Source: Luteimonas mephitis DSM 12574 (GTDB lineage: Bacteria > Pseudomonadota > Gammaproteobacteria > Xanthomonadales > Xanthomonadaceae). Taken from it: 64,000 bases of DNA. The translations under genes and the position numbers were made by a program. Below the pieces are notes generated by a model, which searched no databases, was not told the origin of the DNA, and saw only the letters and a list, made by a program, of their open reading frames with translations. Shown here in pieces: positions 18,086-26,363 of the stretch. Within the stretch, counting starts at the first letter, position 1; every line of letters starts with the position of its first letter. The stretch spans positions 124,001-188,000 of the forward strand of contig NZ_AULN01000018.1 in assembly GCF_000422305.1 (NCBI RefSeq), written 5' to 3'.

Positions 18086-19992
18086 GTGCTTGGAGAATTC
18101 GGGTGGGGGCGGGGCTGCCACGGGCTGCGATCGTGGCGCACGACCTGTTCATGGTGTGGCTGTGCTGGGCCGGGCTGAACCAGTTCCGCTATTCCATGGA
18201 GATCGTCTCCCTCGACCTGCCGTTCTGGTCGCCGGAAATGCTGCTGGTGCTGTTCGCGCAGGGGCTGGTGTTCTGGAAGGTCGGCCTCTACCGCGGCGTC
18301 TGGCGCTTCGCGAGCCTGCCGGACCTGCTCAATATCCTCAAGGCGAGCCTCGCCGGGCTGCTGGCGATCGTGCTCGCGCTGTTCCTCTACAACCGTCTGG
18401 ACCTGGTGCCGCGTTCGGTGCTGGTGCTGTACCCCATCGTGCTGACGGCGCTGCTGGGCATGCCGCGGCTGCTGTACCGGACGTGGAAGGACCACGGTCT
18501 GGCCCGTACCGACAAGGCGGCGCTGCGGGTGCTGATCCTGGGCGCCGGGCAGGCCGGCGAAACCCTGGTTCGCGACCTGCGCCGCGCTGGCGCCTACCAG
18601 CCGGTCGGGTTCCTGGATGACGCTGCAAAGCTGCGGGGCAGCTACCTGCAGGGCCTGCCCGTGCTCGGCCGGATCGAGGATGTGGGCAAGGTCGCGCCGG
18701 AAACTGCGGCCAAGCTGATCGTGATCGCGATGCCATCGATCGATGCCGTGGCCATGCGCCGCGTGGTCGAGGCCTGCGAGCGCACCGGGCTGCCGTTCCG
18801 CACCGTACCGCGGCTCGACGACCTGCTCGAAGGGCGTTCGCTGCCCGGCGAACTGAAGGAAGTCGCGATCGAGGACCTGCTCGGGCGGCAGCCGATGAAG
18901 CCGGACTGGAAATCCATCCGCGGCTGGCTCGGCGGCCGCAGCGTGCTGGTGACCGGCGCTGGTGGTTCGATCGGTTCCGAGCTGTGCCGGCAGTGCGCCA
19001 AGCACGGCGCGCGCCAGATCACGTTGCTGGAGATCGACGAACTGGCGCTGATCACCATCGAAGCCGAGTTGCGCCGCGATTTCCCGCAGATCGAGTGCGT
19101 GCCGGTGCTCGGCGATTGCGGCGACCCCGCCGTGGTCCGCCATGCGCTCGAACGATCCAGGCCCGATGCCGTCTTCCACGCCGCTGCCTACAAGCACGTG
19201 CCGGTGCTCGAGACGCAGCTGCGCGAAGCGATCCGCAACAACGTGCTGGCCACCGAGACCGTGCTCAAGGAGAGCCTGCAGGCCGGCGTCGGCACCTTCG
19301 TCCTGATCTCCACCGACAAGGCGGTTGATCCGGCGAACGTGCTGGGCGCAAGCAAGCGCCTCGGGGAAATGGTGTGCCAGTCGATGGCCGATTCGCTCAC
19401 CACGCGCCTGATCACGGTGCGCTTCGGCAACGTGCTCGATTCGGCGGGCAGCGTCGTGCCGCTGTTCCGCGAGCAGATCCGCAGCGGTGGCCCGATCACC
19501 GTGACCGACGAGGAAGTCACGCGCTACTTCATGACCATCCAGGAGGCCTGCCAGCTGATCCTGCAGGCCTCGGCGATCGGGTCGCAACAGGCGATCTACA
19601 CCCTGGACATGGGCGAGCCGGTGCCGATCCGGCTGCTGGCCGAGCAGATGATCCGCCTGGCCGGCAAGCAGCCGGGGCGCGACATCGCCATCGTCTACAC
19701 CGGCCTGCGGCCCGGCGAAAAGCTGCACGAAACGCTGTTCCACGCCGACGAGCGCTATCGCCCGACCGCGCATCCCAAGATCCTCCAGGCAGAGGCGCGC
19801 GAGGTCGTGGTCGAAAGGATCAACGGCATCTGCGCCAGGTTGCGCGAAGCCAACGCCCGTTACGACCTCGAGGCACTGGCTGCGCTGTTGCGTGAAGCCG
19901 TGCCCGAGTTCGTCCCCGCCGATTCGCCGAGACTGCCGCGCAGGGTGGGTACGGTGGTGGCATTCCCGGAAAGAGTATCCCGCAGGACATGA
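18082..19992 (+). CDS. Membrane UDP-sugar 4,6-dehydratase (WbpM/PglF/CapD family)
   Basis: The 636-residue protein has four N-terminal membrane helices (about 15-130), a first Rossmann-like domain (LILGAGQAGE, 152-161) and a C-terminal SDR dehydratase domain (TGAGGSIGSE, 291-300). Catalytic residues T411-D412-K413 are in ISTDKAVDPANV. The usual SDR Tyr of YxxxK is Leu (LGASK, 421-425), in keeping with the WbpM/PglF group, where Met or another residue replaces it. These enzymes make UDP-4-keto-6-deoxy-GlcNAc for O-antigen or glycan synthesis. It overlaps both neighbours by 4 bp, so transferase, dehydratase and galU form one operon. Confidence 0.88.
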   Translation: MSAWRIRVGAGLPRAAIVAHDLFMVWLCWAGLNQFRYSMEIVSLDLPFWSPEMLLVLFAQGLVFWKVGLYRGVWRFASLPDLLNILKASLAGLLAIVLALFLYNRLDLVPRSVLVLYPIVLTALLGMPRLLYRTWKDHGLARTDKAALRVLILGAGQAGETLVRDLRRAGAYQPVGFLDDAAKLRGSYLQGLPVLGRIEDVGKVAPETAAKLIVIAMPSIDAVAMRRVVEACERTGLPFRTVPRLDDLLEGRSLPGELKEVAIEDLLGRQPMKPDWKSIRGWLGGRSVLVTGAGGSIGSELCRQCAKHGARQITLLEIDELALITIEAELRRDFPQIECVPVLGDCGDPAVVRHALERSRPDAVFHAAAYKHVPVLETQLREAIRNNVLATETVLKESLQAGVGTFVLISTDKAVDPANVLGASKRLGEMVCQSMADSLTTRLITVRFGNVLDSAGSVVPLFREQIRSGGPITVTDEEVTRYFMTIQEACQLILQASAIGSQQAIYTLDMGEPVPIRLLAEQMIRLAGKQPGRDIAIVYTGLRPGEKLHETLFHADERYRPTAHPKILQAEAREVVVERINGICARLREANARYDLEALAALLREAVPEFVPADSPRLPRRVGTVVAFPERVSRRT

Positions 19993-20891
19993 CCAGACGA
20001 ATCAGGAAGGCCGTTTTCCCCGTGGCGGGCCTGGGCACCCGTTTCCTCCCGGCCACCAAGACCGTCCCGAAGGAGATGATGCCGATCGTCGACAAGCCGC
20101 TGATCCAGTACGCGGTCGACGAGGCGATCGAGGCAGGGTGCGACACGCTGGTGTTCGTCACCAATCGCTACAAGCATGCCGTTGCCGATTACTTCGACAA
20201 GGCCTACGAGCTGGAGCAGAAGCTGGAGAAGTCCGGCAAGCACCGGCAACTGGACCTGGTACGCAACGTGCTGCCCGAAGGCGTGCGCGCGGTGTTCGTG
20301 ACCCAGACCGAGGCGCTGGGCCTGGGCCATGCGGTGCTGTGCGCGAAATCCGTCATCGGCGACGAACCATTCGCGGTAGTGCTGCCCGACGACCTGATCT
20401 GGAACAAGGGCGCACCGGGCGCGCTCAAGCAGATGGCCGACCACGCGGAGGCCACCGGCGGCGGGGCAATCGCGGTGCAGGACGTGCCGCGCGAGCAGAC
20501 CGCGAGCTACGGCATCGTCGCCACCAGCGACTTCAGCGAACGCTCGGGCAGGATCCGGCGCATGGTTGAAAAGCCGAGTCCGGAGACCGCGCCAAGCACG
20601 CTGGCAGTGGTCGGGCGCTATGTGCTGCCGGCGGGCATCTTCGACGCGCTGGAAAAGACCGGCCGCGGCGCCGGCGGCGAGATCCAGCTCACCGACGCGA
20701 TCGCCAGCCTGCTCGATACCACGAGGATCGATGCCTACCGCTTCCGTGGCACGCGTTTCGACTGCGGGACCCACCTGGGCTTGGTCGAGGCAACGATCCG
20801 CTTCGCGCTGGACCACGAGAAGATCAGCGACGCCGCACGCGAAAGCATGACGCGCACGCTGGCCGACCTCGGCGTGATCCACATCGACTGA
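19989..20891 (+). CDS. galU: UTP-glucose-1-phosphate uridylyltransferase
   Basis: The 300-residue enzyme makes UDP-glucose from UTP and glucose-1-phosphate. It shows the nucleotidyltransferase signature PVAGLGTRFLPATKTVPKEM at the N-terminus, VLPDDLIWN for metal binding, and the GalU region GRYVLPAGIFDALE. Length and motifs fit GalU rather than RmlA. In xanthomonads UDP-glucose feeds exopolysaccharide and lipopolysaccharide. The ATG overlaps the stop of the dehydratase gene (ATGA), so translation is coupled. Confidence 0.95.
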   Translation: MTRRIRKAVFPVAGLGTRFLPATKTVPKEMMPIVDKPLIQYAVDEAIEAGCDTLVFVTNRYKHAVADYFDKAYELEQKLEKSGKHRQLDLVRNVLPEGVRAVFVTQTEALGLGHAVLCAKSVIGDEPFAVVLPDDLIWNKGAPGALKQMADHAEATGGGAIAVQDVPREQTASYGIVATSDFSERSGRIRRMVEKPSPETAPSTLAVVGRYVLPAGIFDALEKTGRGAGGEIQLTDAIASLLDTTRIDAYRFRGTRFDCGTHLGLVEATIRFALDHEKISDAARESMTRTLADLGVIHID

Positions 20892-20967
20892 CGCTTTCCC
20901 CCTCTCTCCTTCAGGGAAGCGGGCGGGGAGGGAATGGAGCCTGGCGCGCCGTCGCGGAAACCATTCC

Positions 20968-21070
20968 CGTCCCTGCCTGTGCGGCCCCGGCGCAGCGTGC
21001 CGGGCGTCCGCACGGCACGCGCGGCAGTGCCGCGCAAGCGGGGCGTCCCCACCCTTTTGAAGGGGCAGGG
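20968..21070. repeat. Dispersed intergenic repeat, copy 2
   Basis: This region between the convergent galU and thiolase genes matches 2112-2206 in the blocks CCCCGGCGCAGCGTGCCGG, GCGCGGCAGTGCCGCGCAAG and TTGAAGGGGCAGGG. 20890-20960 in front of it is also purine/pyrimidine-rich and may belong to the same unit. Confidence 0.6.
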
Positions 21071-21100
21071 AATTCGTGCAGGCGCTTTGCGCCTACGACG

Positions 21101-22303
21101 TCACACGGCCTCGAAGATCCCGGCCGCGCCCATGCCGGTGCCGATGCACATCGTCACCATGCCGTACTTCTGCTGGTGGCGGCGCAGGCCGTGGACGATG
21201 GTCGCCGTGCGCACCGCGCCGGTGGCCCCCAGCGGATGGCCCAGCGCAATCGCGCCGCCGAGCGGATTGACCTTGCCGGGGTCGAGCTTGCAGTCGCGGA
21301 TCACCGCCAGTGACTGCGCGGCGAACGCTTCGTTGAGTTCGATCCAGTCCAGCTGGTCCTGGGTCAGGCCTGCCTGTTTCAGCGCCTTCGGGATCGCCGC
21401 GATCGGTCCGATGCCCATCACCTCCGGGCGCACGCCGGCGACCGAGAACGAGACGAAGCGCGCCAGCGGCGTCAGCCCGTAGTCCTTGATCGCCTGTTCG
21501 GAGGCCAGCAGCACCGCGCCGGCGCCGTCGCTCATCTGCGAGGAATTGCCGGCGGTCACGGTGCCACCGAACTGGCCGTTGCGGAACACCGGGCGCAGCT
21601 TTGCCAGTCCTTCGGGCGAAGTGTCGGGGCGCGGGCCTTCATCGTTCTCGACCAGCAGCTTCTTCAGCCGGATGGTGTTGCCGCCCAGGTCCGGCTGGTG
21701 CGAAACCACTTCGTACGGCGAGATCTCGTCGCGGAATTCGCCGGCCTTGATCGCCGCCAGCGCCTTCTGGTGCGAAGCCAGCGCGAACGCGTCCTGCTCC
21801 TCGCGCGAGACCTTCCACTCCTCGGCCACCTTCTCGGCGGTGATGCCCATGCCGTAGGCGATGGCGACGTGGTCGTCCTTGAACACGCTCGGAGAGAGCG
21901 CGACCTTGTTGCCCATCATCGGCACCATCGACATCGACTCGGTGCCGCCGGCCAGCATCAGGTCGCTGTTGCCGAGCCGGATCTGGTCGGCGGCGAGCGC
22001 CACGGCCTGCAGGCCCGACGAGCAGAAGCGGTTGATGGTCTGCGCGGCGATGGTATTCGGCAGGCCGGCGAGCAGCACGCCGATGCGCGCCACGTTCATG
22101 CCTTGCTCGCCCTCGGGCATCGCGCAGCCGATGATCGCGTCCTCGATGCGGTTCACATCGATGCCCGGCGCCTGCGCGATCACGGCCTTGAGGACGTGGG
22201 CGAGCATGTCGTCCGGACGGGTATTGCGGAACACGCCCTTGGGCGCCTTGCCCACCGGGGTGCGGGTGGCGGCGACGATGTAGGCGTCCTGGATCTGCTT
22301 CAT
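21101..22303 (-). CDS. fadA: Acetyl-CoA acyltransferase (3-ketoacyl-CoA thiolase)
   Basis: The 400-residue thiolase has the acyl-enzyme Cys in NRFCSSGLQAVA, the conserved NEAFAAQS, GGAIALGHPLGATGA with the catalytic His, and the second Cys in MVTMCIGTGMGAAG. The opening IVAATRTPVGKAPKGVFRNTRPDD marks a degradative rather than biosynthetic thiolase. It carries out the last step of fatty-acid beta-oxidation. The gene lies 157 bp after the bifunctional dehydrogenase/hydratase on the same strand, separated by a palindromic repeat. The symbol is by function; the pair resembles the Bacillus fadN-fadA arrangement more than E. coli fadBA. Confidence 0.92.
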   Translation of the reverse strand: MKQIQDAYIVAATRTPVGKAPKGVFRNTRPDDMLAHVLKAVIAQAPGIDVNRIEDAIIGCAMPEGEQGMNVARIGVLLAGLPNTIAAQTINRFCSSGLQAVALAADQIRLGNSDLMLAGGTESMSMVPMMGNKVALSPSVFKDDHVAIAYGMGITAEKVAEEWKVSREEQDAFALASHQKALAAIKAGEFRDEISPYEVVSHQPDLGGNTIRLKKLLVENDEGPRPDTSPEGLAKLRPVFRNGQFGGTVTAGNSSQMSDGAGAVLLASEQAIKDYGLTPLARFVSFSVAGVRPEVMGIGPIAAIPKALKQAGLTQDQLDWIELNEAFAAQSLAVIRDCKLDPGKVNPLGGAIALGHPLGATGAVRTATIVHGLRRHQQKYGMVTMCIGTGMGAAGIFEAV

Positions 22304-22319
22304 GGCTTTCTCCGATGGC

Positions 22320-22455
22320 CGGGATTGGGGATTCGGGATTGAGGATTCGTGAAGGCGATTCCATTCCCGGTTGTTTCCCGCTCCCGGCGGCGTTGATTGT
22401 GGAGGGAGTCGGGACCGCTCTTCCGAATCCCGAATCCCGAATTCCAAATCCCGCG
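22320..22455. repeat. Inverted repeat of GGGATTCGGGATT type
   Basis: The left arm contains GGGATTGGGGATTCGGGATT (from 22321). The right arm contains its near-complement GAATCCCGAATCCCGAATTC (22424-22443). About 70 bp of unrelated sequence lies between. Such tandem GGGATTC units are familiar from xanthomonad intergenic regions. Confidence 0.7.
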
Positions 22456-22460
22456 CAACC

Positions 22461-24833
22461 TCAGTTGCGCAAAGGCTTGCCGGTCTTGAGCATGTGCGCG
22501 ATGCGGGCCTGGGTCTTCTCCTGCTGGGCCAGTTCGACGAAGTGCTTGCGCTCGAGCCTGAGCAGCCATTCCTCGTCGACCACCGAACCGCGATCGACCT
22601 CGCCGCCGCACAGCACCGTGGCAATGCGGGTGGCGATCTCGTTGTCGTACTCGCTGATGAAGCGGCCTTCGAGCATGTTGACCAGCAGCATGCGGAAGGT
22701 GGCGATGCCGACGTCTCCCGCAACGCGGATGCGTCGCGCGGGCAGGGGCGGGCGGTAGCCGCTTTCGGCCAGCCCGCGCGCTTGCTGCCTGGCGATGTAC
22801 AGCAGTTCGTGGGCGTTGAACGCCACCTTGTCCTGCTCGCGCAGCAGGCCCAGTTCCTTCGCTTCGAGCGCGGAGGTCGACACCTTGGCCATCGCCACGG
22901 TCTCGAACACGCGCTTGAGCTCGGCAAACACGTCGCCGTTCGGGCCGGCCGCTTGCGAGGCGCGCACCGCCAGCTCCTTCAGGCCGCCGCCCGCCGGCAG
23001 CAGGCCGACGCCGGCTTCGACCAGGCCGATGTAGCTCTCAAGATGCGCCACCGTGCGCGCGCTGTGCATCTGGAACTCGCAGCCGCCGCCCAGCGCCAGC
23101 CCGCGCACCGCGGACACCACCGGCACCAGCGAATACTTGATCCGCTGGCTGGTGGCCTGGAAGTTGGCGACCATCGCTTCGAATGCGTCGACCTTGCCTG
23201 CCTGAAGCAGGCCCAGCGCGCCGGCCAGGTCGGCACCGGCGGAGAAGGGCTCCTTCGGCTGCCAGATCACCATGCCGGCGAAGTCGCGCTCGGCGCGGCC
23301 CACGGCTTCCTGCAGGCCGTCGAGCACCTGGTCGGACACCGTGTGCATCTTGGTCTTGAACGAGGCCACGGCAATGTCGTCGCCGTCGGTCCACAGGCGG
23401 ATGCCGTCGTTCTCGAACACCGTCTCGCCCTGCGGGAACGACTCGCCGAGCAGCGGATCGGGGAACCGCTGGCGCTTGTAGACCGGCAGCGAGGAGCGGG
23501 GCAGGCGGGCGTTCTTGCCGGGGCTGTAGCTGCCCTCGGCCGAATGCACGCCGTCGCGGCCGTCGAACACCCAGTCCGGCAGCGGCGCGTCGCTCATCGC
23601 CTTGCCGGCGACGATGTCGTCGGCGATCCATTGCGCCACCTGCTTCCAGCCCGCGGCCTGCCAGGTCTCGAACGGCCCCAGCGACCAGCCGTAGCCCCAG
23701 CGGATCGCCAGGTCGACGTCGCGTGCGGTTTCGGCGATGTCGGCCAGGTGGTAGGCGCTGTAGTGGAACAGGTCGCGGAACGCGGCCCACAGGAACTGCG
23801 CCTGCGGGTGCCTGCTCTCGCGCAGGGCGGCGAACTTCGCCACCGGGTCCTTCGTCTTGAGGATCTCGACCACTTCCGGGGCCGCGACGCGATCGGCGGG
23901 TCGGTAATCCTGCTTCTCCAGGTCCAGCACAAGGATGTCCTTGCCGGCCTTGCGGAAGATGCCGGCGCCGGTCTTTTGCCCAAGCGCGCCTTTCTCGATC
24001 AGCGCCTGCAGCCACTTCGGCGACTTGAAGTACTTGTGCCACGGGTCGTCCGGCAGGGTGTCGGCCATGGTCTTGATGACGTGGGCCATGGTGTCCAGGC
24101 CGACCACGTCCGAGGTGCGGTAGGTGGCCGACTTCGGCCGCCCGGCCAGCGGGCCGGTGAGGGCGTCGACCTCGTCGAAGCCCAGGCCGCTCTGCGCGGT
24201 GTGGTGGATGGTCGACAGGATCGAGAACACGCCGATCCGGTTGCCGATGAAGTTGGGCGTGTCGCGGGCGTAGACCACGCCCTTGCCGAGCGTGGTGGTC
24301 AGGAAGGTTTCCAGGCCCTGCAGCACGGCCTTGTCGGTGCTCTTGGCCGGGATCAGTTCGGCCAGGTGCATGTAGCGCGGAGGGTTGAAGAAGTGCACGC
24401 CGCAGAAGCGGTGCCGCAGTTTCTCCGGCAGCACTTCGGCCAGCTTGTTGATGCCCAGGCCCGAGGTGTTGCTGGCCAGCACCGCGTGGTCGGCCACGAA
24501 CGGAGCGATCTTCTCGTACAGCGCCTGCTTCCAGTCCATGCGCTCCGCGATGGCCTCGATGATCAGGTCGCAGCCCTTGAGCCTCTGCAGGCCGACTTCG
24601 TAGTTGGCCGGCACGATGGCTTCGGCCAGGGACTTCGACGCCAGCGGCGCGGGACTGAGCTTGCCCAGGTTGGCGATTGCCTTGAGCACGACCCCATTGG
24701 GGTCGCCTTCCTTTGCGGGGAGGTCGAACAGCACGGTGTCGACCCCGGCGTTGGTCAGGTGCGCGGCGATCTGCGCGCCCATGACGCCGGCGCCGAGCAC
24801 CGCAGCCCGCCGTACAAGCAGTTTGTCAGGCAT
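22461..24833 (-). CDS. FadN-type bifunctional 3-hydroxyacyl-CoA dehydrogenase / enoyl-CoA hydratase
   Basis: The 790-residue protein starts with a 3-hydroxyacyl-CoA dehydrogenase (NAD-binding GAGVMGAQIA near residue 14; the dimerisation part with NRIGVFSILS follows) and carries the enoyl-CoA hydratase domain at the C-terminal end (FSAGADL and GGGCEFQMHSARTVAH, then VEAGVGLLPAGGG). This is the reverse of the E. coli FadB order and matches Bacillus FadN in order and length. It would hydrate enoyl-CoA and oxidise the product. I chose ATG 24833, which has AAGGAGAT upstream. A PsrA-like repressor gene precedes it and a thiolase gene follows it. Confidence 0.9.
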   Translation of the reverse strand: MPDKLLVRRAAVLGAGVMGAQIAAHLTNAGVDTVLFDLPAKEGDPNGVVLKAIANLGKLSPAPLASKSLAEAIVPANYEVGLQRLKGCDLIIEAIAERMDWKQALYEKIAPFVADHAVLASNTSGLGINKLAEVLPEKLRHRFCGVHFFNPPRYMHLAELIPAKSTDKAVLQGLETFLTTTLGKGVVYARDTPNFIGNRIGVFSILSTIHHTAQSGLGFDEVDALTGPLAGRPKSATYRTSDVVGLDTMAHVIKTMADTLPDDPWHKYFKSPKWLQALIEKGALGQKTGAGIFRKAGKDILVLDLEKQDYRPADRVAAPEVVEILKTKDPVAKFAALRESRHPQAQFLWAAFRDLFHYSAYHLADIAETARDVDLAIRWGYGWSLGPFETWQAAGWKQVAQWIADDIVAGKAMSDAPLPDWVFDGRDGVHSAEGSYSPGKNARLPRSSLPVYKRQRFPDPLLGESFPQGETVFENDGIRLWTDGDDIAVASFKTKMHTVSDQVLDGLQEAVGRAERDFAGMVIWQPKEPFSAGADLAGALGLLQAGKVDAFEAMVANFQATSQRIKYSLVPVVSAVRGLALGGGCEFQMHSARTVAHLESYIGLVEAGVGLLPAGGGLKELAVRASQAAGPNGDVFAELKRVFETVAMAKVSTSALEAKELGLLREQDKVAFNAHELLYIARQQARGLAESGYRPPLPARRIRVAGDVGIATFRMLLVNMLEGRFISEYDNEIATRIATVLCGGEVDRGSVVDEEWLLRLERKHFVELAQQEKTQARIAHMLKTGKPLRN

Positions 24834-24864
24834 GTTGCATATCTCCTTGAAAAACAAAAATATT

Positions 24865-24965
24865 TAGCCGCGGATCAACGCCGGCGAAACAAGTCCAATG
24901 AGGACGGATCGGGCAGCAGGCATTGCCTGCCCCGGTCCGCGTCATCCGTTCACCCGTGGCAAAAG
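24865..24965. repeat. Degenerate copy of the GCCACGGATCAAC inverted-repeat unit
   Basis: The left arm GCCGCGGATCAACGCCGG and the right arm, whose reverse complement reads GCCACGGGTGAACGGATG, flank GC-rich DNA between the dehydrogenase gene and its regulator. It is related to the better-preserved unit at 26235-26347. Confidence 0.5.
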
Positions 24966-25583
24966 TCAGCTTTTGAAACCCGCCGCTGCAAACCGGATCA
25001 GCTCCTGCGCCGCGCGGGCGCGGTGATCGGCGTCGCTGACGCCGGAGGGCCGCTTGATCAGGCCGAAGTCGGCCATTGCATAGGTCAGCGCGCCGGCCAG
25101 GAAGTCCAGGCGCCAGTACAGCTGTTCCTTGCTCAGCCCGGGAACGCAGGTCGCCATTGCCTTGGCGAAGTCGCGCAGCACGTGGCCGTAGCGTTCGGAG
25201 AGGAACTTGCGCAGCCCGTCGTTCTTCTCCGCGTAGGCCCTGGCGATGACGCGGATGAAGGCGCCGCCACCGTTGCGGTCCTGGGCGAGCGCCAGGGCGG
25301 GTTCGACGAACGCGGCGAGGATCGCCTCGAGTTCGGCGGGAGACTCGGCCTGGGCCTGCTTCAGCCGCGCCAGGCGCTGGGCGCTCATGTCGTCCATGCG
25401 CCGCCGGAAGACCTCTGTGACCAGGTTCTCCTTGCTGCCGAAGTGATAGTTGACCGCGGCGATGTTGACGTCGGCGCGGCTGGTGACCTGGCGCAGGGAC
25501 GTGCCGCTGAAGCCATGCTGGGCAAACAGCTCCTCGGCGGCGCCGAGGATGCGGTCCTTGGTCGAGAACTGGGTGTTGGACAT
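24966..25583 (-). CDS. psrA: TetR-family fatty-acid regulator, PsrA-like
   Basis: The 205-residue TetR protein has its helix-turn-helix at about residues 8-55 (RILGAAEELFAQHGFSGTSL, then VNIAAVNYHFGSKENL). The VNYHFGSKE recognition helix and the IRVIARAYAEKND region are as in PsrA, the Pseudomonas repressor of beta-oxidation that is released by long-chain acyl ligands. Support comes from context: it lies directly upstream of a beta-oxidation pair, and the motif CAAACGCTTGTTTG in its own promoter fits the PsrA consensus CAAAC-N4-GTTTG. Autoregulation is therefore likely. FadR of the TetR type is an alternative name for the same role. Confidence 0.82.
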   Translation of the reverse strand: MSNTQFSTKDRILGAAEELFAQHGFSGTSLRQVTSRADVNIAAVNYHFGSKENLVTEVFRRRMDDMSAQRLARLKQAQAESPAELEAILAAFVEPALALAQDRNGGGAFIRVIARAYAEKNDGLRKFLSERYGHVLRDFAKAMATCVPGLSKEQLYWRLDFLAGALTYAMADFGLIKRPSGVSDADHRARAAQELIRFAAAGFKS

Positions 25584-25600
25584 CGGCTCCCCGGATGCGA

Positions 25601-25618
25601 ATCAAACGCTTGTTTGAT
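25601..25618. promoter_or_regulatory. PsrA-type operator
   Basis: ATCAAACGCTTGTTTGAT is an inverted repeat with 7-bp perfect arms around GCTT, 17 bp upstream of the regulator start. It matches the known PsrA box. Confidence 0.75.
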
Positions 25619-25713
25619 CGTAGTCCGGGGCCGCCGCGCCGTCAAACGCCGGCATCGGAAACAGGTGCGCGTGGCCGGGCTTTCGTCTAGAATTGTCCGC
25701 AGCCAAGTCGGCT

Positions 25714-25740
25714 AAACCCGCGTCCGTACGCGGGTTTTTC
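25714..25740 (+). terminator. Terminator-like hairpin in the ndk leader
   Basis: AAACCCGCG and CGCGGGTTT flank TCCGTA, and T residues continue after the stem. It faces the plus strand, with no plus-strand gene upstream. A TAGAAT box at 25688-25693 could start a short leader RNA ending here. Confidence 0.65.
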
Positions 25741-25795
25741 CATGTTACCCTTTGGGTCGCACCGCCCTGCGGCCCGCCTGACCGGAGAAAATCCC

Positions 25796-26221
25796 ATGGC
25801 GCTGGAGCGCACCCTTTCGATCATCAAGCCCGACGCCGTCGCCAAGAACGTCGTCGGTGAAATCTATTCACGTTTCGAGAAGGCCGGCCTGAAGGTCGCC
25901 GCCGCGAAGATGAAGCACCTGTCGCGCAAGGAAGCCGAAGGCTTCTACGCCGTGCACCGCGAGCGCCCGTTCTTCAACGCGCTGGTCGAATTCATGATCA
26001 GCGGCCCGGTGATGATCCAGGTGCTCGAAGGCGACAACGCGATCGCGAAGAACCGCGAGTTGATGGGCGCGACCAATCCGAAGGAAGCCGCCGCCGGCAC
26101 CATCCGCGCCGACTTCGCGGACTCGATCGACGCCAATGCCGTGCACGGTTCGGACGCTGCTGAAACCGCCGCGGTCGAGATTGCCTACTTCTTCCCGTCC
26201 ACCGACGTTTACGCGCGTTGA
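25796..26221 (+). CDS. ndk: Nucleoside diphosphate kinase
   Basis: The 141-residue enzyme equalises nucleoside triphosphate pools by a ping-pong mechanism through phospho-His117 in NAVHGSD. The start [17 protein letters not shown] and length are standard for NDK. The ATG follows CCGGAGAAAAT. The upstream leader contains a terminator-like hairpin. The next genes, rlmN through der, are a conserved neighbourhood in gammaproteobacteria. Confidence 0.96.
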   Translation: MALERTLSIIKPDAVAKNVVGEIYSRFEKAGLKVAAAKMKHLSRKEAEGFYAVHRERPFFNALVEFMISGPVMIQVLEGDNAIAKNRELMGATNPKEAAAGTIRADFADSIDANAVHGSDAAETAAVEIAYFFPSTDVYAR

Positions 26222-26234
26222 CTGAAATGCGTTC

Positions 26235-26347
26235 TTGCCACGGATCAACCCGGATGAACACGGATCAGGAAAACGCAGGCAAAGGGTTGAGGGCATTCTT
26301 CATCTTCCTCGCCTGCGATCCGTGCCATCCGCGTCGATCCGTGGCAA
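26235..26347. repeat. MITE-like inverted-repeat unit (GCCACGGATCAAC family)
   Basis: The left arm starts TTGCCACGGATCAACCCGGA (26235). The right arm, in reverse complement, starts TTGCCACGGATCGACGCGGA (from 26347). The two arms are about 35 bp and well matched, around a 40-bp centre. Decayed relatives occur at 24865-24965 and perhaps near 9191. The right arm ends 16 bp before the rlmN start. Confidence 0.75.
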
Positions 26348-26363
26348 AGCCTTTCGAAATCCA

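Noticed and set aside
22371-25715. 1114-codon plus-strand frame opposite the beta-oxidation genes
   Set aside because: Shadow of three well-supported minus-strand genes; it crosses their intergenic gaps and shows no domain.
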